From Sulfitobacter sp. S223 (lineage in GTDB: Bacteria > Pseudomonadota > Alphaproteobacteria > Rhodobacterales > Rhodobacteraceae), in the NCBI RefSeq assembly GCF_025143825.1, contig NZ_CP083560.1, forward strand, positions 3,740,236 through 3,804,235: 64,000 bases of DNA. The letters run 5' to 3'. A program made the translations under genes and the position numbers. Below are positions 18,122 to 27,115 of this stretch, piece by piece. Position 1 is the stretch's first letter. Each line of letters opens with the position of its first letter. The notes under the pieces were generated by a model that was not told where the DNA came from, did no database searches, and was given only the letters and a program-made list of their open reading frames with translations.

Positions 18122-18796
18122 ATGATTTCTCCCACTCTGACAAACTCAACCAACAACAGTGTTGCAGGAACCGCAGCCAGTTCACCGCAAGCACAAGCAG
18201 TCCTGTCGTCCGACTTCGAGACGTTTATCAACATGCTGACGACTCAAGCGAAATATCAGGATCCTCTGGAACCACTCGACAGTTCAGAGTACGCGGCACA
18301 GTTGGCGCAGTTTTCGATGGTTGAACAGCAAGTACTGTCAAACGATCTGCTCACCGCGCTCGCAAATTCGTTGGGCAACAGCACGATGGGGCAAATGGCC
18401 GGATGGATCGGGATGGAAGGACGTACAACTGCTCCCGTTGCATTTGAGAACACGCCTATAGAAATTCTGCCGGATCCTCCGATTGGCGCCAAGTCTATGG
18501 AGCTGGTGGTCTACGACACCCAGGGTCGTGAGGTTGACCGCGGTGCACTTCCGGTCTCCAGCAACCCAGTAATTTGGGCAGGTGTCCGCCAAGACGGCTC
18601 TGCGGTGCCCGCTGGTCAATACCGCTTCGAGGTGGAGGCAGTCGACTCGGCTGGGAACCCACTACCGGCCGCGACGGCATCCACCTACGCACGTATTACC
18701 GAAGTGCAAAACAACGGCAATGAAACGCGGGTTATCTTCGCTGGAGGGGCAGAAGCATCAGCAAATGCCATTACAGCGCTGCGCAAAGCAATCTAG
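18122..18796 (+). CDS. flgD: Flagellar hook cap protein FlgD
   Basis: A 224-residue hook assembly scaffold. The N-terminal family motif is clear: FETFINMLTTQAKYQDPLEPLDSSEYAAQLAQFSMVEQQ (about residues 37-75). A FlgD Ig-like/tudor region follows with VVYDTQGREV and IWAGVRQDGSAVPAGQYRFEV. It ends tail-to-tail with the polyamine oxidase gene: the stop TAG and the converging stop both lie in CTAG at 18793-18796. This marks the right edge of the flagellar cluster. Confidence 0.95.
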   Translation: MISPTLTNSTNNSVAGTAASSPQAQAVLSSDFETFINMLTTQAKYQDPLEPLDSSEYAAQLAQFSMVEQQVLSNDLLTALANSLGNSTMGQMAGWIGMEGRTTAPVAFENTPIEILPDPPIGAKSMELVVYDTQGREVDRGALPVSSNPVIWAGVRQDGSAVPAGQYRFEVEAVDSAGNPLPAATASTYARITEVQNNGNETRVIFAGGAEASANAITALRKAI

Positions 18797-20121
18797 CGGT
18801 CAGCTATTGCGTAAGCACCATACGCAAATGGAAGTAGCGCACGGCGCCATCGACCCAAAGGGAAACGGCGTAAGGGCGCGCGCATCGCCTGTGGATGGAT
18901 CAGCGTTGGTGGTTGATCCTGAACAAGTTGCGCAAGCAACGCCCCGCTATAGGTTCCCGTGGCGATGCCATTACCGTGATAACACAGCCCTGCGTACAGC
19001 CCTGATTGTTCCGGAATCTCGCCGACAAACGGCATTAAGTCACGGGAGAGACAGACCATTCCCGACCAACCGTGAGTCGCTTCGACACCAGACCAAGCTG
19101 GGAACATACGCTCAAAATCTGTCCGGATGCACTGCGTGGCCTTCGCCTCAGCCGCAGCACCGGTAAACACGCCGCCTCTCATGCCAAAAAGAAAGCGACG
19201 ATTTGGTAGAAGGCGAAAGTAGTGGAGCAGATTGCGCGTATCGTAACACATTTGGTCGCTAGACCATCCAGCGGCAGCCAGTTCGTTATCATCCAACGGC
19301 CGTGTGACGATGACATTTGACTGACTAGGCAGATAGCGTCCCGCCAGCCAGTTCGGTAGATTTTCAGAAGAATATCCGTTGGTCGCAATAATAACGCGGT
19401 CGGCACGTAACTTGTGGCCATTTGCCTCCAACACCCAACCATCTACCTGAGATCGCAACCCCGTGACTTCGCTTTGCTCGTAAATTCGGGCTCCGGAGGC
19501 CTCTGCAGCCTGCGTTAGTCCAGCAAGGTATTTGCGCGGGTTAAGCCCGAATCCTGTCTCAATCGTGAGGCCTCCGTGGAATGGCCCCGCCATACCAAGA
19601 GAGGCAAGGCTCTCTGCTTTGTGAAGCTGGTAAGGAACTCCGTAGTTTTCGTCGATTGCTTTTGCGTGGGCTTCTAGTTCGGCCATGTCTTTGGGACGGT
19701 GCGCCAACATGGTTTCGCCTTTGGAATGGCGATCAACCTCTATATCATGCTGCTGGATGATGCTTTCGACCAGTTCAATCGCAGCACGTTCAGTACGGCG
19801 AAATGCAATGCGCCCGTCACGACCAAAGCGCCGATCAAGCAAAGAATCGCCCGCCATCCCGCCGCCCAAACAGCAAAAACCACCATTGCGACCTGATGCA
19901 CCCCAACCGATCCGCTGGGCATCCAGTACCGTGACGCTGATCCCCGCGCGTGCAAGATGCAAAGCCGCAGAAAGACCTGTAAACCCTGCCCCGATGATAG
20001 CAACATCCGTGCGTCCGTTTTCGCTGAATGACGGACGCGGACCGATGTCGTGTGAGGCATCCCACCAACAGTTCGCGCGCGGCCCTTCACCGTAAGCGTA
20101 ATCATCAAAAAGACGTTTCAC
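18793..20121 (-). CDS. FAD-dependent oxidoreductase, gamma-glutamylputrescine oxidase-like
   Basis: A 442-residue DAO-family flavoenzyme. The dinucleotide-binding motif is VAIIGAGFTGLSAALHLARAG (GxGxxG, residues ~41-60). It is followed by IGWGASGRNGGFC, where PuuB-type enzymes have GASGRNGG. The best guess is oxidation of a polyamine or its gamma-glutamyl derivative, because the gene is the last of a putrescine importer operon (overlapping the permease gene by 4 bp). No glutamate-putrescine ligase (puuA) is seen in the window, so the exact substrate remains open. Confidence 0.82.
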   Translation of the reverse strand: MKRLFDDYAYGEGPRANCWWDASHDIGPRPSFSENGRTDVAIIGAGFTGLSAALHLARAGISVTVLDAQRIGWGASGRNGGFCCLGGGMAGDSLLDRRFGRDGRIAFRRTERAAIELVESIIQQHDIEVDRHSKGETMLAHRPKDMAELEAHAKAIDENYGVPYQLHKAESLASLGMAGPFHGGLTIETGFGLNPRKYLAGLTQAAEASGARIYEQSEVTGLRSQVDGWVLEANGHKLRADRVIIATNGYSSENLPNWLAGRYLPSQSNVIVTRPLDDNELAAAGWSSDQMCYDTRNLLHYFRLLPNRRFLFGMRGGVFTGAAAEAKATQCIRTDFERMFPAWSGVEATHGWSGMVCLSRDLMPFVGEIPEQSGLYAGLCYHGNGIATGTYSGALLAQLVQDQPPTLIHPQAMRAPLRRFPLGRWRRALLPFAYGAYAIADR

Positions 20122-20936
20122 GCCGCGCGTTCTGCAGCTTGAGCATCTTTTTGCGCGCGAACCGAGTTACGCTTCGAGACGAGCGAGGCCGAGATGACCC
20201 CGATGGTTACAACGCCTATCATCATCGTAGACAGCGCGTTGATCTCTGGCGACACGCCCAAGCGCACCGCGCTCCAAATCTTGATCGGTAGGGTGGTTGA
20301 AGATGGGCCTGAAACGAAAGAAGCAATAACCAGATCATCAAGGCTAAGGGTGAAAGCCAATAGCCAGCCTGAAATAACCGCTGGTGCAATGATAGGAAGG
20401 GTTACCAAACGAAATGCCTCCAACCGAGTGCAGCCCAAATCGAGGGCCGCTTCTTCAAGCGACCGGTCGAAGCTGACCAGGCGTGATGACACCACGACAG
20501 AGACATAACACATGGCAAAAGTGGTGTGAGCCAGAACAATCGTCAGCACACCACGATCCAATCCGATCCCAATGAATAGCAAGAGCAGTGAGAGGCCGGT
20601 GATAACTTCGGGCATAACCAAAGGCGCGTAGATCATGCCGGAGAATAGGGTTCGGCCAAGGAAGCGCCCTGAATTGACCAGTACGTATGCTGCCATCGTT
20701 CCAAGCACTGTCGCTAGGGTAGACGACATGACCGCAACCTTGATCGTAACCCAAGCTGCATCCAGAAAGGCTTCGTCGCGCAGCAATTCGCCGTACCATT
20801 TGGTTGAAAAACCTGCCCAAACGGTCACCAATTTGGATGCGTTAAAGCTATAGATCACCAGCAAAATCATCGGCAGATAAAGGAAAGCAAATCCAAGGGT
20901 AAGAGCCGTGGTGTTGAACGTACTGAGACGTTTCAT
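20118..20936 (-). CDS. potI: Polyamine ABC transporter permease, PotI-like
   Basis: A 272-residue inner-membrane permease with about six hydrophobic segments. The binding-protein-dependent transport signature is EEAALDLGCTRLEAFRLVTLPIIAPAVISGWLLAF (EAA loop near residues 160-195), which contacts the ATPase. The N-terminus with YLPMILLVIYSFNASKLVTVWAGFSTKWYGELL is typical of PotI/PotC. Overlaps of 4 bp with both neighbours show tight coupling. It pairs with the PotH-like permease. Confidence 0.92.
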   Translation of the reverse strand: MKRLSTFNTTALTLGFAFLYLPMILLVIYSFNASKLVTVWAGFSTKWYGELLRDEAFLDAAWVTIKVAVMSSTLATVLGTMAAYVLVNSGRFLGRTLFSGMIYAPLVMPEVITGLSLLLLFIGIGLDRGVLTIVLAHTTFAMCYVSVVVSSRLVSFDRSLEEAALDLGCTRLEAFRLVTLPIIAPAVISGWLLAFTLSLDDLVIASFVSGPSSTTLPIKIWSAVRLGVSPEINALSTMMIGVVTIGVISASLVSKRNSVRAQKDAQAAERAA

Positions 20937-21808
20937 GCTTCTGCCTCCGCTTGTTTTTGCTGGTTACGCTGGAACAATACGATCGGGATAATCAGGATCA
21001 GAAGCAAGATCACTGCTACAGCAGATGCGACCGGCCAGTCGCGGTTGTTGAAGAATTCTTCAAACAACACTTTGCCGATCATCAGCGTACCTGAACCGCC
21101 CAGAAGCGAAGGGATAACAAACTCGCCCAGCGCCGGGATGAAGACAAGGAAGCAGCCCGCAATGATGCCGTTCTTCGACAGCGGTACTGTCACCAGCCAG
21201 AAGGCAGACAGACGCGAACAACCAAGGTCTTCGGCGGCCTCAATCAGGCTGTCATCCATCCGGTCGAGTGCTGCATAGATTGGCAGAATCATGAACGGAA
21301 GGTAGGTATACACGATCCCGATGTAGACGGCTGTGTTGGTATTCAGGATGGTAAGAGGATCAGAAATCACCCCTAACCATAGAAGCAGTTGGTTAAGCAG
21401 TCCCTCGTTACTCAGGATCCCGATCCACGCGTAGACCCGTATGAGAAACGAGGTCCAGAATGGCAAAATTACAAGCATCATCAGCGTGGCACGCCACTCC
21501 TCCGGCGCGCGGGACATGGAATAGGCCATCGGATAGCCCACCAGCAGCGTCAGGAACGTCGAAATTAACGCTATCTTGAGGCTGCTAAGGTAGGCTTTGT
21601 AGTAAAGATCATCTGTGGTGAGGAATACGAAGTTCTCGAAATCCAGACCTTGTATCAGCGCAGCAAAGCCATCTTTCATCGTGGGCGTATAGGGCGGGAT
21701 CGCGAGATCAATATCCGATAGCGAGATTTTGAAAACGATCAGAAACGGAACAAGAAAAAGCGCCAACAACCATGTGTATGGCACTGCGATCAGTGCAAAT
21801 CTGCGCAT
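20933..21808 (-). CDS. potH: Polyamine ABC transporter permease, PotH-like
   Basis: A 291-residue permease with about six membrane helices. The EAA loop reads IEAAEDLGCSRLSAFWLVTVPLSKNGIIAGCFLVFIPALGEFVIPSLLGG, a classic PotH/PotB segment. It lies between potG (64 bp upstream) and potI (4-bp overlap). Together with PotI it forms the membrane channel of the putrescine importer. Confidence 0.93.
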   Translation of the reverse strand: MRRFALIAVPYTWLLALFLVPFLIVFKISLSDIDLAIPPYTPTMKDGFAALIQGLDFENFVFLTTDDLYYKAYLSSLKIALISTFLTLLVGYPMAYSMSRAPEEWRATLMMLVILPFWTSFLIRVYAWIGILSNEGLLNQLLLWLGVISDPLTILNTNTAVYIGIVYTYLPFMILPIYAALDRMDDSLIEAAEDLGCSRLSAFWLVTVPLSKNGIIAGCFLVFIPALGEFVIPSLLGGSGTLMIGKVLFEEFFNNRDWPVASAVAVILLLILIIPIVLFQRNQQKQAEAEA

Positions 21809-21872
21809 CAGCGTACCTCCCCTAGAGGGATTTGTGCGAAATCATGCATATGCAAAAGGGAAATGCGGCGGG

Positions 21873-23021
21873 TCATTCGGCCAGCAAAACGCCAGCGGTT
21901 GCGTTCCAGCGGATCCAGACGGGATCTTCCCATGTTATGTTCCGGCGCGAAAGACGGCGCGTATTGGCTGTCTGCGCCTTGATGATCTGTCCGCCCGGTA
22001 GCTCTACGTAATAGGTGCTGAGATTACCCAGATACGCGATATCAAGCACTTTACCTTGCACCGCATTCTCGGCCTCTTCGGGCATTTCTTTTGTGATGCT
22101 GATTTTTTCGGGGCGGATGGCTAGGTGACAATCCTGCCCTTCTGAAAAAGGCCGGTCAGACACAGCAAGGATCGGGGCCTGATTGACGCCCCAATCTATA
22201 AAATATTTATCCGGACCAGCCGCTTTGGCGGTCCCTTTGATGATGTTCACATCCCCGATAAAATCCGCCACATAAACGCTGTTTGGCGCTTCGTAGATGC
22301 CTCCGGGGGTTGCGACCTGAATGATCCGCCCTTCGTCCATCACCGCAACGCGCGAAGCAACTGTCATCGCTTCCTCTTGGTCATGGGTCACGATCACAAA
22401 GGTTGTGCCGGTTGTTTCCTGAATATCCATTAACTCAAACTGCGTATCCTGCCGCAGCTTTTTGTCGAGCGCGCCCAAAGGTTCATCCAGCAGGAGCAGC
22501 TTAGGCCCCTTCGCAAGACTACGGGCCAAGGCGACTCGTTGGCGTTGACCGCCGGAAATCTGGTGAGGTTTGCGGCGCGCGAATTTTTCAAGCCGCGTAA
22601 GTTTAAGCATCTCGGCAACGCGTGCATCAATCTTGTCTTTTGACAGTTTGTCGCGGCGCAGACCAAACGCGATATTCTCATAGATGCTCAGGTGTGGAAA
22701 AAGTGCGTAAGACTGGAACATCATGTTCACGGCACGCTTGTTGGGCGGTACGTTCGCAATGTCCTGACCGGCAAGTTCGATCGAGCCTTCTGTCACGTTT
22801 TCGAATCCTGCCAGCATGCGCATCATCGTGGTTTTACCGCAGCCGGACGGGCCAAGCAGGGCAAAGAATTCGCGCGTGTAGATATCAAGGGTCAGATCAT
22901 CGATGGCAACAAAGTCACCAAAGCGTTTGGTGACATTCTTGAACCGGATCAGGGGTTTTTCATTCGGGTTCTCCCAAGGTGAAAAATCCTTATCCCAAGT
23001 ATCAGATTTCGGTTTTGCCAC
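21873..23021 (-). CDS. potG: Polyamine ABC transporter ATP-binding protein, PotG-like
   Basis: A 382-residue ATPase. Walker A is LLGPSGCGKTTMMRML, the ABC signature is ISGGQRQRVALARSLA, and Walker B is LLLLDEPLGALD. The switch His lies in VIVTHDQEEAMTVASRVAVMD. A C-terminal TOBE-type domain (~300-380) is present, as in PotA/PotG. It energises the PotH/PotI permeases. It lies 68 bp downstream of potF, with a stem-loop in the gap that probably lets the binding protein be made in excess. Confidence 0.95.
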   Translation of the reverse strand: MAKPKSDTWDKDFSPWENPNEKPLIRFKNVTKRFGDFVAIDDLTLDIYTREFFALLGPSGCGKTTMMRMLAGFENVTEGSIELAGQDIANVPPNKRAVNMMFQSYALFPHLSIYENIAFGLRRDKLSKDKIDARVAEMLKLTRLEKFARRKPHQISGGQRQRVALARSLAKGPKLLLLDEPLGALDKKLRQDTQFELMDIQETTGTTFVIVTHDQEEAMTVASRVAVMDEGRIIQVATPGGIYEAPNSVYVADFIGDVNIIKGTAKAAGPDKYFIDWGVNQAPILAVSDRPFSEGQDCHLAIRPEKISITKEMPEEAENAVQGKVLDIAYLGNLSTYYVELPGGQIIKAQTANTRRLSRRNITWEDPVWIRWNATAGVLLAE

Positions 23022-23051
23022 AGGGCCACCCCACGTTGAACTTAAAGAACA

Positions 23052-23075
23052 GGACAGGGCCGACTGGCCCTGCCC
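23052..23075 (-). terminator. Intercistronic stem-loop between potF and potG
   Basis: On the minus strand the arms are GGGCAGGGCC and GGCCCTGTCC (one G-U pair) around a 4-base AGTC loop, 14 bp past the potF stop. The following TGTTCTTT is only weakly T-rich. A 3' stabilising or attenuating hairpin after the binding-protein gene is likely. Confidence 0.6.
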
Positions 23076-23089
23076 CGATTATTCCGGAC

Positions 23090-24175
23090 TTAGGTACCGG
23101 ATTTAATCTTGGTCCAGCTACGGGTCACAACGCGCTGCACTTTCGGCGGATAAGGCGTGGTCGTGAACAGGTTGTTCAGCGTCGCCTCATCAGGGTAAAT
23201 CGCCGGATCGCCAATAACATCTTCGACAAGGTACTCTTGCGAAGCTTTGTTGCCGTTGGCGTAGTAGACATAGTTAGAAGCAGCCGCCATGTTCTGCGCG
23301 TCCATAATAAAGTTCAAGAACTTGTGCGCGCCGTCAGTGTTCGGGGCGTCAACTGGAATGGCCATTTGGTCAAACCACATCTGCGCACCTTCCTTGGCGG
23401 CATGATAGGCTATTTCAACACCGTTATCCGCCTCGGCCGCGCGATCACGCGCCTGAAGGATATCGCCGGACCAGCCAACAGCAACGCAAATATCGCCATT
23501 TGCCAGTGCCTGAATATATTCAGAACTGTGGAACTTTTGGATGTAAGGGCGCACCTTCATCATCACTTCTTCGGCCTTCGCAATGACCTCTGGATCATGG
23601 CTGTCGGGGTCTTCGCCGATGTACTTCAACGTCATCGGCAGCATCTCGGCAGGCGCATCAAGGAAATGCACTCCGCAATCGGCAAGTTTGGACATGTTGT
23701 CAGGATTCAACACCAGCTCAAGTGAATCTACGGGGGCGTCTTCCCCAAGAATCTCCTTCACCTTTCCAAGGTTCACGCCAATGCCGGTGGTGCCCCACAT
23801 GTAGTTGATGGAGTATGCGTTTTCCGGGTCATACTGTTCTGTGCGGCTTGTAACGACATCCCACATGTTCGTGATGTTCGGCAATTTGGTCATGTCTAGC
23901 TTCTGAAACGCGCCAGCCGTGATTTGACGCTGCAAGAACGTGCCGGACGGCACCACAACATCATAACCAGATCCGCCAGCAAGCATTTTAGTTTCCAGCA
24001 CTTCGTTGCTGTCAAACACGTCGTAAATCAGATCGATATCGGTTTCTTCTTCGAACTTCGCCAGAAGATCTTCATCGATATAGTCAGACCAATTATAAAC
24101 GCGAACTTCTTCGGCAAGCGCTGCGCTGGCCATCAAAGCGGCAGCGGCTGTGCCGGTAAAGAGTGTCTTGATCAT
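23090..24175 (-). CDS. potF: Putrescine-binding periplasmic protein, PotF-like
   Basis: A 361-residue periplasmic protein with a signal peptide (residues 1-21, cleavage after ALA). The mature start EEVRVYNWSDYIDEDLLAKFEEETDIDLIYDVFDSNEVLETKMLAGGSGYDVVVPSG closely follows enterobacterial PotF as I recall it, including the ligand-pocket Trp-Ser (YNWSDY) and YMWGTTGIG. It captures putrescine for the PotGHI complex. It is the first gene of the minus-strand operon and faces the aminotransferase gene across a 225-bp control region. Confidence 0.93.
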   Translation of the reverse strand: MIKTLFTGTAAAALMASAALAEEVRVYNWSDYIDEDLLAKFEEETDIDLIYDVFDSNEVLETKMLAGGSGYDVVVPSGTFLQRQITAGAFQKLDMTKLPNITNMWDVVTSRTEQYDPENAYSINYMWGTTGIGVNLGKVKEILGEDAPVDSLELVLNPDNMSKLADCGVHFLDAPAEMLPMTLKYIGEDPDSHDPEVIAKAEEVMMKVRPYIQKFHSSEYIQALANGDICVAVGWSGDILQARDRAAEADNGVEIAYHAAKEGAQMWFDQMAIPVDAPNTDGAHKFLNFIMDAQNMAAASNYVYYANGNKASQEYLVEDVIGDPAIYPDEATLNNLFTTTPYPPKVQRVVTRSWTKIKSGT

Positions 24176-24218
24176 TGTGGTACTCCCTTGAGTGAAGACG
24201 GGTTGGCCCCGACATTGG

Positions 24219-24239
24219 CAAAGATGTGATCAAATTTTG
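24219..24239 (+). promoter_or_regulatory. Operator-like site A, proximal to potF
   Basis: CAAAG-ATGTGATCAAATTTTG, an imperfect palindrome around TGATCA. It starts 44 bp before the potF start codon. A near-identical copy occurs at 24342-24364 in the same orientation. Confidence 0.5.
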
Positions 24240-24341
24240 AACGCCTTGCCAAGCTAATTCATTTGCATCGCCTTTCCTGCAGCGTTGATAAGTGCAAAAC
24301 AGCCGCTGCATCGACGACTTTAGACACTGCTTGATTGACCC

Positions 24342-24364
24342 CAAAGCAATTTGATCATATTTTG
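24342..24364 (+). promoter_or_regulatory. Operator-like site B, proximal to the aminotransferase gene
   Basis: CAAAG-CA-ATTTGATCATATTTTG. Compared with site A it differs by two substitutions and a 2-base insertion. It ends 36 bp before the aminotransferase ATG. Two copies flanking a divergent promoter region suggest a shared polyamine-responsive regulator; the regulator gene is not identified. Confidence 0.5.
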
Positions 24365-24400
24365 GGCACAGCCATCCCTCCAGCCTGATAGGGGCCCTTC

Positions 24401-25798
24401 ATGACCATTATATCAAACCACCTCCCAACAGCCGAACTTCAGGCGTTGGACGCCGCCCACCACATGCACCCATTCACAACCAACGACGAGCTAGAAAGCC
24501 GTGGCGCGCGGGTGATTACCAGCGGCAAGGGCATCTACTTGCGTGACAGTGAAGGGAACGAAATTCTGGACGCGATGGCCGGTTTGTGGTGCGTGAATCT
24601 GGGTTACGGACGCGAAGAACTGGTGAAAGTAGCTGCGCGCCAGATGCAAGAACTGCCCTTCTACAACACCTTCTTCAACACCACACATACACCCGCTATC
24701 GCCTTGGCCGCTGAGTTGGCCAAGCTTGCTCCTGAAGGTCTGAATCATGTTTTCTTTGCTGGTTCCGGTTCGGAAGCAAATGACACAAACCTGCGTATGG
24801 TCCGTGTATACTGGGCCGAAAAAGGGCATCCTGAAAAATCCCATATCATCAGCCGTAAAAACGCCTACCACGGATCCACTGTTGGTTCAGGATCATTGGG
24901 CGGGATGAGCTATATGCATGCCCAAGGCGGCATGCCTATCCCAGGCATCCATCACATCGGCCAACCTGATTGGTGGGCTGAAGGCGGTGACCACACACCC
25001 GAAGAGTTCGGCCTTGCCCGGGCCCAAGAGCTTGAAGCAAAGATTCTTGAGCTTGGCGCTGACAAGGTTGCCGCGTTTATCGCAGAGCCGATACAGGGCG
25101 CTGGTGGTGTGATTGTGCCGCCAAGCACCTATTGGCCAGAGATTCAGCGAATTTGTAAGAAGCATAACGTGCTTATCATTGCGGATGAGGTGATCTGCGG
25201 TTTCGGGCGAACCGGCAACTGGTTTGGCTCAACCACAATGGGGATCAAACCGCACATCATGACAATCGCCAAGGGTCTCAGCTCCGGTTACATGCCGATT
25301 GGCGGCTCGATTGTGTGTGACGAGATCGCCGAGGTCATCAACGCGATCGAATTCAACCACGGTTACACGTACTCGGGCCACCCGGTTTGCGCCGCTGTCG
25401 CGCTGGAAAACCTGCGGATCATGCAAGACGATAAAATTCTGGATCACGTGAACAACGTGGCAGCCCCCGCCCTGCGCGAAGCGCTTGACCAACTGGCGGA
25501 ACATCCTCTGGTCGGCGGTGTGAATGTGCAAGGTATGATGGCCTCGCTTCCGCTTTCGCCACAAAAAGAGACACGCGCGAAATTCGCGATGGAGGCAGGT
25601 ACCGCAGGTTTCATGTGTCGCGAACGATGCTTCGCCAATAATCTGGTCATGCGCCATGTTGGCGACAGGATGATCATCTCTCCGCCGCTGGTAATTACAC
25701 CCGAAGAAATCAGTATTTTCCACAAGCGTGCCAAGCTTGCGCTGGACGACACATACAAAGCGCTCAAAGATGACGACATGCTAAAAGCAGCTTCATAA
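24401..25798 (+). CDS. Class III aminotransferase, putrescine-pyruvate aminotransferase-like (SpuC type)
   Basis: A 465-residue PLP enzyme of class III. The internal-aldimine lysine is K291 in TIAKGLSSGYMP, and the PLP-binding region LIIADEVICGFGRTGNWFG precedes it. GSGSEANDTNLRM binds the phosphate. The sequence closely resembles pseudomonad SpuC, which moves the amino group of putrescine to pyruvate to give 4-aminobutanal. Context agrees: it diverges from a putrescine importer and precedes a second polyamine-type importer. An omega-amino acid:pyruvate aminotransferase is the main alternative. Confidence 0.88.
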   Translation: MTIISNHLPTAELQALDAAHHMHPFTTNDELESRGARVITSGKGIYLRDSEGNEILDAMAGLWCVNLGYGREELVKVAARQMQELPFYNTFFNTTHTPAIALAAELAKLAPEGLNHVFFAGSGSEANDTNLRMVRVYWAEKGHPEKSHIISRKNAYHGSTVGSGSLGGMSYMHAQGGMPIPGIHHIGQPDWWAEGGDHTPEEFGLARAQELEAKILELGADKVAAFIAEPIQGAGGVIVPPSTYWPEIQRICKKHNVLIIADEVICGFGRTGNWFGSTTMGIKPHIMTIAKGLSSGYMPIGGSIVCDEIAEVINAIEFNHGYTYSGHPVCAAVALENLRIMQDDKILDHVNNVAAPALREALDQLAEHPLVGGVNVQGMMASLPLSPQKETRAKFAMEAGTAGFMCRERCFANNLVMRHVGDRMIISPPLVITPEEISIFHKRAKLALDDTYKALKDDDMLKAAS

Positions 25799-25803
25799 GA
25801 CAT

Positions 25804-25831
25804 TGCTGGACGTAAAAATTTGCGTCCAGCA
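25804..25831 (+). terminator. Stem-loop after the aminotransferase gene
   Basis: A perfect 9-bp stem TGCTGGACG (25804-25812) / CGTCCAGCA (25823-25831) with a 10-base loop, starting 5 bp after the stop codon. No T-run follows, so it may be a factor-assisted terminator or an mRNA-stabilising end. Confidence 0.55.
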
Positions 25832-25867
25832 CACTTATCAAGCAGGCAGATCGACTGAAATCGTCAG

Positions 25868-25893
25868 AAATTCAGTAAAAACGCCCTGAATTT
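25868..25893 (+). promoter_or_regulatory. Inverted repeat upstream of the second ABC importer
   Basis: AAATTCAG (25868-25875) and CTGAATTT (25886-25893) form an 8-10-8 inverted repeat about 100 bp before the ABC ATPase start. It could be an operator of the importer operon; it does not match the sites at 24219 and 24342. Confidence 0.35.
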
Positions 25894-25995
25894 AATAGTT
25901 TCCCTCGAATTCGTCTTTATCCAGTTGCAAACGTGGCCTTCCTTGCGTTTAGTTTACGGCAATGTAAAAAATAAAGACCACGGGGAGCCATCAAT

Positions 25996-27096
25996 TTGGC
26001 CAATACTAAGAACAGCGACGCATTCGTCGAGTTTGAACGTGTGCAAAAAAGCTATGACGGCGAAAACCTAGTCGTCAAAGATTTGAACCTTAGTCTGCCA
26101 AAGGGTGAGTTTCTTACGATGCTCGGGCCCTCGGGATCAGGCAAAACGACCTGCCTTATGATGCTGGCCGGTTTTGAGACTGCCACCTACGGCGATATTC
26201 GTCTGGACGGCGTATCCATTAACAACATCCCGCCGCACAAACGCGGAATTGGCATGGTATTTCAGAACTATGCCCTGTTCCCGCACATGACAGTGGCCGA
26301 GAACCTGTCCTTCCCGCTAGAAGTCCGCAAGATGGGCAAATCCCAGCGCGAAGAAAAAATCACGCGTGCGCTAGGCATGGTGCAGATGAACGACTTTGCA
26401 GGTCGCCGTCCCGCGCAGCTTTCGGGCGGTCAACAGCAGCGTATCGCTTTGGCGCGCGCGCTTGTGTTCGAACCAGAACTGGTTCTGATGGATGAACCGC
26501 TTGGCGCTTTGGACAAACAGCTGCGCGAATCACTGCAGTTTGAAATTACGAAACTGGCTCATGATCTGGGGATCACAGTTGTTTACGTGACCCACGACCA
26601 GACCGAAGCGCTGACCATGTCTGACCGCGTTGCTGTGTTTGACGATGGCCGCATTCAGCAGCTCGCGCCGCCAGACAAACTATATGAAGAGCCTGAAAAC
26701 AGCTTCGTCGCGCAGTTTATCGGCGAAAATAACACCCTTGAAGGCGTGGTGAAAGAAATCAAAGGCGGTGTTGCCCTTGTCCAGCTGGACAGCGGTGAGA
26801 TCATTGAAGCCAAGCCAGTCAACGTTAACAAAGCGGGTGATCGCACGCGTGTATCCATCCGCCCAGAGCGTGTTGAATACAACAAAGAGCGTATGCGCGA
26901 AGGCGCCTTTACCCTGAAGGCCGAAGTCCTCGAATTCATCTATATGGGTGATATTTTCCGGACGCGCCTGCGGGTCGCTGGCAGAGATGACTTTGTCATT
27001 AAAACACGTAACGCCCCCGATCAGGCACGCCTGACACCCGGGACCCAGATCGAAATCGGCTGGTTGCCCGAAGATTGCCGCGCGCTGGACGCCTAA
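25996..27096 (+). CDS. potA: Polyamine-type ABC transporter ATP-binding protein
   Basis: A 366-residue ABC ATPase of the PotA group. Walker A is MLGPSGSGKTTCLMML, the signature is LSGGQQQRIALARAL, Walker B is LVLMDEPLGALD, and the switch His is in VVYVTHDQTEALT. A TOBE domain occupies ~280-365. The start is a TTG at 25996, supported by a GGGGAG ribosome site about 10 bp upstream and by the lack of another in-frame start with the normal N-terminus. It heads a four-gene operon: ATPase, binding protein, two permeases. The name is by family only; the substrate may be spermidine, putrescine or a related amine. Confidence 0.88.
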   Translation: MANTKNSDAFVEFERVQKSYDGENLVVKDLNLSLPKGEFLTMLGPSGSGKTTCLMMLAGFETATYGDIRLDGVSINNIPPHKRGIGMVFQNYALFPHMTVAENLSFPLEVRKMGKSQREEKITRALGMVQMNDFAGRRPAQLSGGQQQRIALARALVFEPELVLMDEPLGALDKQLRESLQFEITKLAHDLGITVVYVTHDQTEALTMSDRVAVFDDGRIQQLAPPDKLYEEPENSFVAQFIGENNTLEGVVKEIKGGVALVQLDSGEIIEAKPVNVNKAGDRTRVSIRPERVEYNKERMREGAFTLKAEVLEFIYMGDIFRTRLRVAGRDDFVIKTRNAPDQARLTPGTQIEIGWLPEDCRALDA

Positions 27097-27115
27097 GGTT
27101 CTTCGCGTGTGTCAT

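Noticed and set aside
22979..23725. 248-codon plus-strand frame
   Set aside because: Antisense to potF, which has a signal peptide and strong family motifs; the frame shows no domain.
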